Assembly: GCA_029851415.1 (NCBI GenBank)
Contig: CM056741.1
Coordinates: 180,279,021 to 180,343,020 of the forward strand
Direction: 5' to 3'
Origin: Eretmocerus hayati
Taxonomy: Eukaryota > Arthropoda > Insecta > Hymenoptera > Aphelinidae
DNA length: 64,000 bases
Positions 10,137-20,996 of the stretch are shown in pieces (the stretch's first letter is position 1; each line of letters begins with the position of its first letter). The position numbers were made by a program, and so were the translations under genes. Under the pieces are notes generated by a model. That model worked only from the letters and a program-made list of their open reading frames with translations. It made no database searches and was not told where the DNA came from.

Positions 10137-12773
10137 GGCGAGAGTGGGGCGAATTAGGACAGGTTTTGCAGTGGGACTATCTGGCGATACTTGGGGATAG
10201 GCGCGCTACGGGAATTGAAAGTTCAACTATTGAATATATTGTAAAAAAAATTTGGAAGCCCAAGGTCATGTCTTTCATACATTTTTTGGAAGTTTGAGAA
10301 AAAAAATCTGTCCTAGTTCGCCCCGCGTTTGGGGGCAAATTAAGACAGCCTTTGGAAATTGAGGTATACTACAATATTCCTCAGCTATGAGAGTCGAGTT
10401 TGCTCACCAAAATACGTGGTAGTAACCCTAAATCGAGAGGGAAACTCACCCGCAACCTTTACATTCTCCTAGAGCCTCAATGAGCGAGCCATTTTTGTGT
10501 CATTTTGAAACATTATTGCGACGGCTCCTACGAAGAGTAACACATAGCCGCTTATCAACGACGAAGAGTAACACATTTTCTTATCAACGACGAAGACTAA
10601 CACATTTTCTTATGAACGACGAAGAGTAACACTTTTGTATGAATGACGAAGCGGGTTGCCTGTCCTGCAGGGGTCGAATACAAGTATTGGAGCTGAATGA
10701 ACTGATGAATGGACGGATGCGTAGATGGAATGGATGGGATGGATGGATGGATGGATGGATGGATGGATGGATGGATGGATGGATGGATGGATGGCTGGAT
10801 GGATGGATGGATGGATGGATAGATGGTTTGGATGGATGGTATGGATGGAAGGATGGGTCGGATGGATGGTATGGATGGATGGATGGGTCGGATGGATGGT
10901 ATGGATGGATGGATGGTTTGGATGGATGGGTCGGATGGATGGATGGATGGATGGGTCGGATGGATGGTATAGATGGATAGATAGTTTGGATGGATGGATG
11001 GATGGATGGATGGATGGATGGATGGATGGATGGATGGATGGATGGATGGATGGATGGATGGATGGATGGATGGATGGATGGATGGATGGATGGATGGATG
11101 GATGGATGGATGGATGGGTCGGATGGATGGTATGGATGGATGGATGGATGGATGGATTGATGGAATGGAACGGAACGGAATGAACTGGAATAGAACGGAA
11201 TGGAATGGAGCGGAATTGAAAGGAATGGAAGGAAATGGAACGGAATGGACCATGAACGAATGGAATGAAACGGAACTTACGGAATGGAACGGAGTGGAAA
11301 AAAAGTTTCGGTCCATTCCGTTCCATTCTGTTCAATTCCACTCCATTCCGTTCCGGTTCGTTCCGTTCCGTTCCAGACTTCTTCATTCCCTTCCATTCCA
11401 TTCCGTTCCATCCTATTCCATTCGGTTCCATTCAGTTCCATTCCGGTCCGTTCCGTTCCATTCCATCAATCCATCCATCCATCCATCCGACCCATCCACC
11501 CAAACCATCCATCCATCCATACCATCCATCCGACCCATCCATCCATCCATACCATCCATCCGACCCATCCTTCCATCCATACCATCCATCCAAACCATCT
11601 ATCCATCCATCCATCCATCCATCCATCCATCCATCCAGCCATCCATCCATCCATCCATCCATCCATCCATCCATCCATTCCATCCATTCCATCTACGCAT
11701 CCGTCCATTCATCAGTTCATTCAGCTCCAATACTTGTATTCGACCCCTGCAGGACAGGCAACCCGCTTCGTCATTCATACAAAAGTGTTACTTTTCGTCG
11801 TTCATAAGAAAATGTGTTAGTCTTCGTCGTTGATAAGAAAATGTGTTAGTCTTCGTCGTTGATAAGAAAATGTGTTACTCTTCGTCGTTGATGAGGAAAT
11901 GTGTTAGTCTTCGTCGTTGATAAGAAATGTGTTACTCTTCGTAGGAGCCGTCGATTGAAAGAGGCGCTTTGTTGGTGCACTATCGTCTTCAACAATCAGC
12001 AATCAACTCGCGAATTCTAAGAGTCGACTTTCATTGGTTTTTCTTCATATTGGAGGTACCCTTACTCGCCCTAAGTCAACGATCCATTTATGATAGAGTG
12101 CGACTATCAACCGAATATCAGCGAATGCGAGAGTAAAAATGCGAAAATCGAGCATTATCTTCGAACACTTTGAAAGCGACTTCTGACTCCTGAGACGGCC
12201 ATTGGACATCGTAACTTCATTTTTTCACCCATTTTCAATCATCTAACTCACCCTCAACCTCCCGCGCTTCGAAAAACTCGCACAAACGCATACGCGCCTC
12301 GATACGGGCAGTTATACTCGAAAAACACGGGCACGCGACCGGTCGACCGATTTTAGATGGGATTTAGCATTGTTCTAATTCGCCCCGTCCAGTTTGTCCT
12401 AAAATGTCCCCAACCGTTTTTTTCGCAAAATTGCGATAACTCGGGTTCAATTGGGCCGATTTTGACCCACGACGGCTCAAAATCTTCGTTTATGACGTAG
12501 TTTTCGACCCCTGAATGTCGATTAAGCCGACCCATTTTTGCAGAAGCAGCGTGTAATCTTGCATTTGCGAAATAAACCGCGTGAGGCCCTCAAAAAGCAC
12601 CCCTACGCCAGCGAGGACCCCCAATATCGTTTCGGGAGGTCTGACCGGGATAAAAACCATTGTCTGTGATAGTATTGAAAATAATTTTACGCGGCGGAAG
12701 CCTAAACTCGCCCACAACCGAGCTATCTCGCTTGTCCTAATTCGCCCCTGTCCTGATTCGCCCCACTCTCCCC
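10137..12773. mobile_element. 2.6 kb TA-flanked palindromic element with microsatellite core
   Basis: The terminal inverted repeats read GAGAGTGGGGCGAATTAGGA on the left and the reverse complement ATTCGCCCCACTCTCCCC on the right. A TA dinucleotide flanks both sides (10135-10136 and 12774-12775). More copies of the CCTAATTCGCCCC motif sit inside both ends (near 10315-10345, 12375-12400 and 12738-12765), like subterminal transposase-binding repeats. A second inverted repeat (10519-11953) encloses the microsatellite core. No transposase was seen, so this is a non-autonomous DNA element. It abuts the 5' side of the LINE. The TA flanks suggest a TA-targeting transposase, but the superfamily is unknown. 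Confidence 0.7.
10519..11953. repeat. Inverted repeat with 29-32 bp tandem units and GGAT/GGAAT microsatellites
   Basis: The left arm starts CGACGGCTCCTACGAAGAG and the right arm ends with its reverse complement. Each arm then has several tandem units of about 29-32 bp (CGACGAAGAGTAACACATTT and variants), a shared single-copy segment containing CCTGCAGGGGTCGAATACAA, and a long microsatellite. That microsatellite is GGAT on the plus strand at about 10738-11158 and ATCC at about 11466-11690. The centre (11160-11465) is degenerate GGAAC/GGAAT running into its own complement, with the turn near 11300-11312. All six frames are open for long distances only because of the 4 bp period. Confidence 0.85.
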
Positions 12774-13113
12774 TATGTGTGATTTCACCGATAGTGGGAT
12801 TTCCGTGTTCCTAGCTTTTACGACTTGAAATGTAGATGACAGCAATTTTCTAGAGCTTCCCAATTTTATAGGTGCATATGGATAGGATCGCCTCAAAAAC
12901 TACGAACATACTTCAAACGTCCCCGTGAACATAGTTTCGGGACAACCACCTGAACATAGTTCAACATAAAGTCCTCGTACTTTGTACTGCTTTGTAAAGG
13001 GCCAAAATGTCAATTCCATGAGCAGCCAACATTCGACTCTTGAATTCAGTGAAGCGCGAATTCAGAGACAAAAATTTGCAGCTACGCACTTCAAATTGTA
13101 TGACTCCAACAAA

Positions 13114-13903
13114 CAGTACCGTTCAAAAGTTCTCGATGGGTCATCCCTCGAGTACCCTGACTTGCAACAGAGATAACTCGAATTTTATGCGTTATACAAA
13201 AATTTCCAGAAGAGCATCTTAAAGAGCAGAAAAAATACTAACTTTTACTGGGTTTGGATGATTTTTATCGAATATTTTTGAGCGTCCTACACGCTGATGA
13301 AAAAATAGAAAATCTAAATATTTTTTACTTTCATTGAGACACCTGCAGTTTTGATGCGGATGAAGATACGCCAATTCTGAAAAAAGCATCTTGTAGAACG
13401 GAAAAAATGCTATGTGTGACCATTTTTTGATTATTTTTCACCTTCCGTGTATGAAGACGTGCGAGCTGGCCAAATCCCCAAAATCATGATTTTTCACCGT
13501 TTTTTGTGCCATTTCTGGTGATGAACAGTCATTTTGGGTATCTAGACAACTCGTACATTCCCACACGCGGTACATAAAAAATAATCGAAAAATGTTTACA
13601 AATAGCATTTTTTCCGCACTACAAGAAGCTTTTTTCAGAACTGCCGTATCTTCATCCGCATCAAAACTGCAGGTGTCTCAATGAAAGTAAAAAATATTTA
13701 GATTTTCTATTTTTTCATCAGCGTGTAGGACGCTCAAAAATATTTGATAAAAATCATCCAAACCCAGTAAAAGTTAGTATTTTTTCTGCTCTTCAAGATG
13801 CTTTTCTGAAAATTTTCGTACAATGCATAGAATTCGACTCATCGCTGTTGCAAATCAGGGTACCTGAGGGATCACCCATCGAGAACTTTTGAACGGTACT
13901 TTA
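13114..13903. mobile_element. Tc1/mariner-like foldback element
   Basis: A palindrome with arms of about 370 bp. The left end CAGTACCGTTCAAAAGTTCT mirrors the right end AGAACTTTTGAACGGTACT. Inside, ACACCTGCAGTTTTGATGCG and its complement lie on either side of a short unpaired centre near 13490-13530. The end sequence and inner blocks resemble the TA-flanked element at 32742-33543, so I place both in one Tc1/mariner-type group. The right terminus is degraded and a clean TA duplication is not obvious. No transposase is present. Confidence 0.75.
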
Positions 13904-13954
13904 CATAACCTACCACTCTATACTCGAAATTGAGCTCTCAGCTTGTATACGACC

Positions 13955-14575
13955 ATGCGATATTTTGAAAACGGTTTTGGACCCAAACTGCTTGCACAGC
14001 ACTAATTAGCTCGGTGAAGCCAGCAGTCGACAGTGAGGCCTTTTAAACCAATGGGTTTTTCATCTAACTATCCAAATACACCTAATCCATGGGGGAATTT
14101 TAGCCGGAAACTCGAATCCGCAGCCAAGCGCACCCTATAAACGTGTTTTCAAAATGGCGTACAAAATTTTCGTTCAATTCCGTCCCCGTGTTGTGATCCT
14201 CCCTGTAGCAGTACACTGCTTAATGAAACATATTTTTTTGTCGTACTTGGTTGCATTAGACCATAGCTACGCGGAAAAGAGTCTACAATTAGTTGCCGAG
14301 CTGTGGGAATATTTTTCAAGGTGAAAATTCAATTCCGTCCCCGTCAATTCCGCCCTCCTCTGCGACTCCTTAAGCTCGACATATTTTTGTCCTGCTTCGA
14401 TTCTGAGCTACGTAGCTCTAGGTACTTTCTTTTCGTGCCGAAACAAATGGAAACCAACTGCAACGATCCACCAAAACTCGTCTGGGGCTGAAATGATTTT
14501 TTCACCCAAATCACTGCCCGTGACAATTTTGGCCCTAAAAAATCCCTTTTCCGGTGGGATGTCCCATATACACAA
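13955..14575 (+). repeat. Dispersed repeat family B, copy 1
   Basis: The whole stretch aligns, in opposite orientation, with 63400-64000. Shared landmarks are AAATACACCTAATCCAT, the CGGAAACTCGAATCCGCAGCC region, a GTTGCCGAGCTGTGGGAATA region, GGGGACGGAATTGA-type motifs, GTCTGGGGCTGAAATGA and GGCCCTAAAAAATC. No coding capacity was recognised. It is probably a non-autonomous transposon, but its ends and duplications could not be fixed because the second copy runs off the window. Confidence 0.75.
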
Positions 14576-15206
14576 ATATGAATTCTTCAATATGAGCCTA
14601 TGAGTATAGATAATGCTGATTTCTATAGTCGTATCTCATGATAGGAGCCCCATGAAATAACTGAATGTCCATATGAACCGCTTGGAGATATCTTTATTTC
14701 TCTTCAGAACAAGATGAAGAGTTCAATCAGGATCCGTATTCCTCAGACTCGGAGCTCTCCTTGTAAACTATGAGCACTAGAATTGGAAAAATTCGGTTCA
14801 AAATGTGCATTTTTGATATATAGCGATGATGAAATTTTAATACCTACTCTGTTGATTTTTCTTGGAAGAAGAAACTTTTTTCATTACCCTAACCAAAGAA
14901 TGCCACATTCATACGCGATTTTAAAGTTCTTTTCAATAAGAAATATGTATATCCGCACTTTATTTGCAATCTGATTTTAGGCACTGTACATACGTCCTGG
15001 TGCTCAGGCTAACGCTGTCAGTACGAATATATATTATTCTTTGAAATCCTGGAATTCATAACTTCACATGGAATAATGTGAGGGCTTCGGATTCCACAAA
15101 AAAAAAAGTTCAGAAAATTAGATGCGATTGAAAGGACGCTAACAATTTATCACCCGAGTAACTACTGGCTAATTTATGATTCTCATCATTCATTCCCCAT
15201 TTACAG
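14576..15206. other. Gene-free stretch before the partial OBP
   Basis: AT-rich sequence without a recognisable repeat. It would be intron 4 of the OBP whose last two exons follow. I looked here for an exon with the C-C spacing of OBP exon 3 or 4 and found none. Confidence 0.45.
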
Positions 15207-15372
15207 CTACTGGAGATACGTGCGAGTATGCGTTCTCATTCAACAAATGTTACGCTGAAAAATCACCCAAAGTGAGTGTATCAATATACCATTATGTAAT
15301 AACACAGCAACTCATTAATATTCTCTTTACACTTTTTTTTTTGCTATCTTCCAGACGTACTATCTGTTTTGA
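15207..15372 (+). pseudogene. Last two exons of an odorant-binding protein (5' exons not found)
   Basis: Exon 15207-15271 sits between TTACAG and GTGAGT. It encodes TGDTCEYAFSFNKCYAEKSPK, with C-x8-C as in cysteines 5 and 6 of insect OBPs. Exon 15355-15372 follows a TTCCAG acceptor and encodes TYYLF then TGA. Exon lengths (65 and 18 nt) and phases are identical to exons 5 and 6 of the complete OBP gene at 17.9-19.8 kb, so the two are tandem paralogues. Splice sites and frame look intact. Exons 1-4 were not found between the window start and 15206, a span now filled by the LINE and several DNA elements. It is therefore either a gene with a very long intron starting outside the window or a 3' gene relic. 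I call it a pseudogene or partial gene with low certainty on that point. Confidence 0.65.
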
Positions 15373-17820
15373 ACAAGTGAGACAAAACAACTCTTCTTCG
15401 AGTCATCACAACAAGGATGCGCAGCCCAAGTATCGGCGGTCTTCTAACAGATTGAACTGCAAAACCAAACATCACAATTTTCCAGTGAAATGTTGTATAC
15501 AATAATACGAAAATTCGATAAATCGATATCAAAATCGGATTCAACTGCCAACGAGGAGAGTGTATGAGGAATGATTATGATCTAAATATCGCCAACAAAA
15601 ATTTTTTTGTAGATTTTGTACGTTATTTATACCGGAATCGCTTAGAATCTACAAGATTTGGATCAAGATTTTTATCGCTTATGGTCTTAATGAATACTGT
15701 ATTATTTCCCTCTATTTAACGGTCAACATGTGTGAGAGATTTTTGATACATAACAAATGTGAAAATGGAAAAAAAAATGATGAAAAGGAAATATCCCTTG
15801 ACGTTTTAAAAATTTAATTTGGGAAAGAATGGTTGAAAAATGTTGAGCTTATAAGCTAATTAACCATATTACGGTTGTTGTGAGTTGATACTAATAGACG
15901 TAATATGTACCATATTTTATAATCAAAAGTGATTGGATAAATCGGTTAGATAGCTTATTCTTATCAAAGGCCCGAGCACAAAATGTGTTCACCAGTTTTA
16001 GGCTCTTTCGGCAGCCACCCTTTTTAAATTGCTCACTATAGCTCTTCAGACAATAACGGGCCGATCTCAAATTCCCTTTCTACGAGATTATGAAACCCAT
16101 TGCTGGAAATATGTCAGCTTCACTATTTGAATTTAATCATACCGTCTGACCCTTTACCCGTTGAATAATTCAATGTGATCGTTTTGTCTCTAATTTCCTA
16201 AATGTTCAGTCATTATAAATTATTCACTCTTTTTCAAATGGGATGAGGCAAAATTACTGGAAACCGTAATTGAATCTGCGGGTTTTTCAACGTTTGATTT
16301 CCACAAGCAGATGGGAAATTCATCAAATGAATGATATTTTGTATCGAAATTCATTAGCCGAGAAATATCAGATGCATAAATTTTACATCATGACTGTAAA
16401 ACCCTATTACATTTTTATGTATAGTTCCATTCAAGAAAGTTATCATTGTACTGGTGGAGTGTTGATAATTCCTAGTATGATTCCCATTCTTGAAAAAATA
16501 AAAAGTTTATATACATAAATCAACTCTTCTTTCATGATTAGTCAAGAACAGCGAATCTTCCGAGGAATCCATAAGACTGGACGAATTTGAGGATTGATCG
16601 TAGGAGCATTCTTTTGAAAATTACAATTGATTTTGATGCATGATCGACATGATCAAGCAATGATCTTACTATTGCGAGAAATTCAAATAATCAAATAAAG
16701 TGAGTGTATCCAACATGTCCCCATATGCCGATTTCAAAATTTGGCAGTCGTTGACCTTTGCATGAGAAAATGAATGGCTTGGATCGGTGCCGAACGATTT
16801 CTGTGTCCCCCAGGAAATATACCAGTGCAGTCATTTAGGCACACTCTTTCGGAAATATGCTTAAAAATTAATTTTTTTCAAATTTACCATGACTCGGCTC
16901 TTGATTATAAAATTGACCTGTAATCCAGCTTACTTCTTGGATCTTTGAAAACAAATTCAAATTGAGCCAAACTGGGTCTAAGAGTATTGAGAGGCCAATG
17001 TCATAGATCATACAAAAATTTGTTTGGAGCAAAATAGGTACATTTACCCTATATTTGAAAAAGGTTCATGATGCCATATGTTCTTCTATCTATCGTGATG
17101 AAACTCTTTCCAGCTGGGTTTCTGAAATATGGAATATCACAGTATTTTCTGAATTTTCTTACAAAAATATTAGGTAAAGATATCAACTTCACGTAGAATT
17201 GTTTGAACGCGATTAGAATTATCCTGTCAAATCTGAGACTATATACAGTTTGAGTCACTCAAAAACTTCTCTCTTGAGCTTTCTCAAAAGTTGTGAGTTA
17301 TGCATCAGGGAAACTTGAATGAACAGATATTGAAAATAAATTTATCAATCTTCCAAGACCGCTTCCGGTAAAAACATCTCCAAACAATTTTATGAGTCAA
17401 TTACTCATCTCAAATTTGAAAAAGCCATCATAATACAACTCTCTATCGATATCATAGGCTGCTATTCTAAAATTTTACGGCATACATGAAATTATGCAAT
17501 GTATGTATATGAGAGTATTAAATGACTAATCTATTCTTTTGGTACGTGTTTACTGAGAAAGAACACCATCTTAGGTCACGCAGCTCAAGATAAGCATCGT
17601 GTACTGCTCACGAAAATTTTTGATCGCGCATGCAACGATGTATAGAATTCTTTTGTCGGCACGATGATTTGCAAATTATTGTCACCTCTCTTCACGCTCG
17701 CCCATGTGATCATTGATGAAATGATTGTGTATCTTCAGATAGAGTGACAAGTCCATCCGCTAACTCCACGAACACTTTTAATGACCACTTTTCAGTGATA
17801 ATGAAATGCTCGAATGTGGA
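15373..17820. other. Intergenic stretch between the two OBP loci
   Basis: AT-rich DNA with only short random-looking open frames. It holds one recognisable repeat, a segment at about 16698-16860 that resembles the element at 53.7-54.5 kb (AGTGAGTGTATCCAACATGT, then CCCATATGCCGAT). The proximal part must carry the 3' end of the partial OBP and the distal part the promoter of the next OBP. Confidence 0.45.
16698..16860 (+). repeat. Fragment of the AGTGAGTATACCCAACATG repeat family
   Basis: It shares AAAGTGAGT, CCAACATG, CCATATGCCGAT and a later GATTTCTG(T/C)..CCC block with 53723-53900, the left end of a larger element. No matching right end is found here, so it is probably a truncated copy. 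Confidence 0.5.
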
Positions 17821-17856
17821 TATAAGAGACGGAGCTTAGTCATCGGTTTCATCAGT
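17821..17856 (+). promoter_or_regulatory. TATA box and initiator of the OBP gene
   Basis: TATAAGAG at 17821 is followed about 31 bases later by TCAGT (17852-17856), the arthropod initiator consensus. The first coding ATG lies at 17939, giving a leader of about 86 nt. The spacing is what is expected for a TATA-initiator core promoter. This is inferred from sequence alone. Confidence 0.65.
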
Positions 17857-17938
17857 GTTTAGTTTGATTTTGTCTAAGCGCAATTCTCTTCGAGAGATCT
17901 TCTTTACGATTTTTGGTTCAACATCAACGTTGACCACG

Positions 17939-19764
17939 ATGAGAAAATTCATCATATGTACTGTTTTTGTTGTTCTGGGTGCGAAAAGTATTCAAGCTGG
18001 CGTAAGTTTTTTTCCCAATTTGAACTATCAGATGTGAATTATCTCGGTAATGTTGTTTAGATAGGTAAAACAATTCTGTTGTGCAAATCAATTGCATGAT
18101 AATCCTTACAGGAGGTTCCAAAAGAAATAGCTGGTCTAGTTGCTGGACTGCGTGAAAAATGCCACAGAGAGACTGGAGTTGACATCGGTTAGTTGCAACA
18201 GAAATGATCAGACTTAGAATTCAAATTTTTGAAATCTAACACTTGGATAATGCGAGAGAATACTCAATAGTTGTTTCGGCAAAATTTTGATGCGAAATTT
18301 ACAAACTCATATATGAAAATATATTTCCAAGATCATTCGTGCAAATTTTCCTTACAGAACACGTCGATAGAACTGCAGATGGATATTTTCACCCGAGTGA
18401 GCTACTAGGATGTTACTTTTCGTGCATATTCAATTCTTTTGACTTGGTAAATTTTTGATTATCTATCAAATATATTTTGGTGTCTAATTCTGTGAACTCA
18501 ATTTGTAAGTAATTGACTTGTGCCTCTATTTTTGTAGTTGGACCACAATGGACATCTAGATTTTGACAAAGTTCTAGAAAGGCTTCCTGAATCTATGATG
18601 GAACACGGTACCGAAATGATCAATGCTTGCCGCCATCTGAGTAAGCAATTATTATATCGTAATCATTACTCTGACCCACATTCATTTTGTTCTGAAAATA
18701 ATTTCAGATGAAATATAAAATCTAGGACTGACGTTCAAAATACTTGTATTCTTTTATAAATCGATGAGTCGAGTAGTATCCATTGATAATATGTTGAATT
18801 CCGTACATTTGAATCAATATTTTATGCCTCTCAAAGTTCTATCATTTTGTTTGGGTCCCTATCTAATTGTTTGTGTGGTGATTGAGATCTCTTAAGAGTC
18901 TCCAGGTTTCCAAACTACTTCAAAAACATCATTCGGCGAATTTTTCAAATTGACTCGTTATTGTATACACCCTATTTTCCATTTTCTGAAATTTCGAACG
19001 TATTCGAGTCTAGGGGGATTTCCAGTGATGTAAATAGGCGTCCTTCCACACCAAGAATGCACTTCTATAATACTCATAAATATCCAAAATTGTGAGAAAT
19101 CTGGTCATGACGCTGTACATGGTCGAAGAAGTGACGATTTCAAATATTTTACGAGAATCTCCGTGCATTGTGCCTAACCGGAACACCCAAAAAAGTGAAT
19201 TCACTCGAAACGAGAAGTATTAATCTGTTCTTAGATGATCTGGGTTTCAAGAAACTGAAGTAATGTAACCACCGAGCACGACCTTAAAAAAAAAAACGAT
19301 CAATTTTGAGGAAAATATTCACGGTATTCTCTAGGTGATGAATGAATCTATTTCATTCCAAATATTGTAAGATACGGAACGACTGGAAGTAATCGATAAC
19401 TAAGCAAAGTCAAAAAGCATTCACAAATCTCGATTGAAAGTTGCATTATTCTCGCTCGAGCCTATACGGAAATTCTCCTGTCTAAATCATTTTCTGTAGC
19501 TCGCAATATCCTTAACCGGTGTTTGGAGGTTGAATAAGATATGTGAAAAATTAGAGTTCTTATGTTTTTCTATAATTAAATTTAGGTGGCAAGGATCCCT
19601 GTGATTCAGCATTCAACATCGTCCAGTGCTTCCAGAAAACTAATCCTGAGGTATCTAACCACTTTTTTATATTCATTTGGACTATGTATTCTTCAATGTA
19701 TGAAAATTTTTATGTGAAACTAAAACTGGTGACCTCTTTTTTTCAGAAATACTTCGTAATCTAA
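17939..19764 (+). CDS. Odorant-binding protein (PBP/GOBP family), complete six-exon gene
   Basis: A small secreted carrier expected to bind odorants, pheromones or other hydrophobic ligands in sensillar lymph or body fluids. Exons: 17939-18001, 18112-18187, 18358-18446, 18538-18640, 19586-19650 and 19747-19764. All introns are GT-AG and the frame is continuous for 137 residues. Residues 1-20 (MRKFIICTVFVVLGAKSIQA) form a signal peptide. The mature chain has exactly six cysteines at 38, 65, 69, 107, 116 and 125, with spacings x26-x3-x37-x8-x8, the classic OBP pattern that forms three interlocked disulfides. The ATG chosen is the one that gives the signal peptide; an upstream in-frame start at 17855 overlaps the initiator. 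An alternative acceptor at 18706-18707 would add three residues and a stop, losing the last two cysteines. Which ligand it binds cannot be told. Confidence 0.93.
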
Positions 19765-19915
19765 GACGTTAGTTTAACTGACAGTCTCATTCCACGACAA
19801 ATGAAGTCGAAAAAATATTGCTCAAAAAAGTCATCACTCTTACGGATGTTTGTCGATGAAAATTTTGTATGACTCGGAGAAAATAAGTATGATATGTAAA
19901 TTGTTTCCTCTTAGA

Positions 19916-19921
19916 AATAAA
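19916..19921 (+). terminator. Poly(A) signal of the OBP gene
   Basis: AATAAA lies about 150 nt after the OBP stop codon, followed by a T-rich stretch. It is the first canonical hexamer downstream, which fits a short 3' untranslated region. Confidence 0.6.
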
Positions 19922-20224
19922 TAATGTAAATCTGGATTCATCATTGCTTTATTCAACCATTCATTCCATGAGCCTTATATAAACTAAAGAGTTCAAACAC
20001 CATTGCTCTCGCACAGCGCATAGTTACAATGATGCTTTTATGTTGTGTAAATACTTTACATTCAACAAATGAACTATCTTCTTCACCCTATGCATTTGCT
20101 GGTATACTTTAGTTCTTCAAGTCTACTCTTGCGCAATAACAGCTACGAAATTAAACAAGGTTTCCAAGACTTTCTGTCCATGGTTTTTAAAAGTGTTATC
20201 TCACGACGGGAAGTCACACGCGGT

Positions 20225-20996
20225 GCGCTCTCAGGACAAAGTAATTTGACAAAAATGCCGAAAAAAATCTGAAAAATTCATCCCTCTTATTGAGACTCCC
20301 CGTATAAGACCCATTTTTTAGTTAAATCGTATCAGAACGTAGCGTCAAGGGACTGTTGAATCAAGAATTCAACGCTCGTCGCTTATGGAGGAATTCGGTA
20401 ACTTTCCTGTTTCTTCACTTCCTCGAGGTTTCCTCGCAATTATAGAGAAAACATGAGTTATGGAGAAAAATGTCAAGAATAGTTTTTCATATTGAATTGA
20501 TCGAGAAAGCCTCATTGCAAATCTCAGCCTGTCTTCGTGATATTGAAGTCAATCATAGAAAATTAGGAAAAAGTGCAAGCTTTTTTGCGAGAAACTTATG
20601 CTATTTCCATGATATTGCAAGTTTCTTGAGTCCTCCAAATTATCTAACCACATTATCTTTCGGATCTAGAAAAAAATCTATGAGAAATTATTTTTGAGAT
20701 TTTCCTTTGTGACGACATAGGTGATTGCTCTCATTAAGCAATCACCCTGTCGTCGCACCTTTATGTCACACTTTTTCTGAGTAATTGCGAGGAAACCTCG
20801 AGGAAATGAAGGAAAGGGGAGTCACCGAATTCCTCCATAAGCAATGTATGGTGAATTGCTAATTTGGCAATGAGTTGATCAGACAATCTGGTACGATTCA
20901 ACTGGAAATGAGTCTTGTTCGGAGAGTCTCAACAATAAGGTTGACTTTTTCAAATTATTTCGGCATTTTTGTCAAATTTCTTTGTCCTAGAAGCGC
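20225..20996. mobile_element. Foldback element
   Basis: An inverted repeat about 770 bp long. The left arm (AGGACAAAGTAATTTGACAA, ATGCCGAAAAAAAT, TTATTGAGACTCCCC) mirrors the right arm ending in GTCAAATTTCTTTGTCCT. Further in, CTCGAGGTTTCCTCGCAATT mirrors AATTGCGAGGAAACCTCGAG. A small perfect hairpin lies inside (20709-20759, GTGACGACATAGGTGATTGC and its complement). No transposase or clear target duplication was seen. Confidence 0.75.

Noticed and set aside
10597..11833. Many overlapping long open frames on both strands (up to 279 codons, repeats of Met-Asp-Gly-Trp or His-Pro-Ser-Ile)
   Set aside because: They are translations of GGAT/ATCC microsatellites, whose 4 bp period leaves every frame open.
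14699..14765. CTCTTCAG acceptor followed by AACAAGATGAAGAGTT, considered as OBP exon 4
   Set aside because: No frame gives the cysteine spacing of OBP exon 4, and there is no donor in the right phase.
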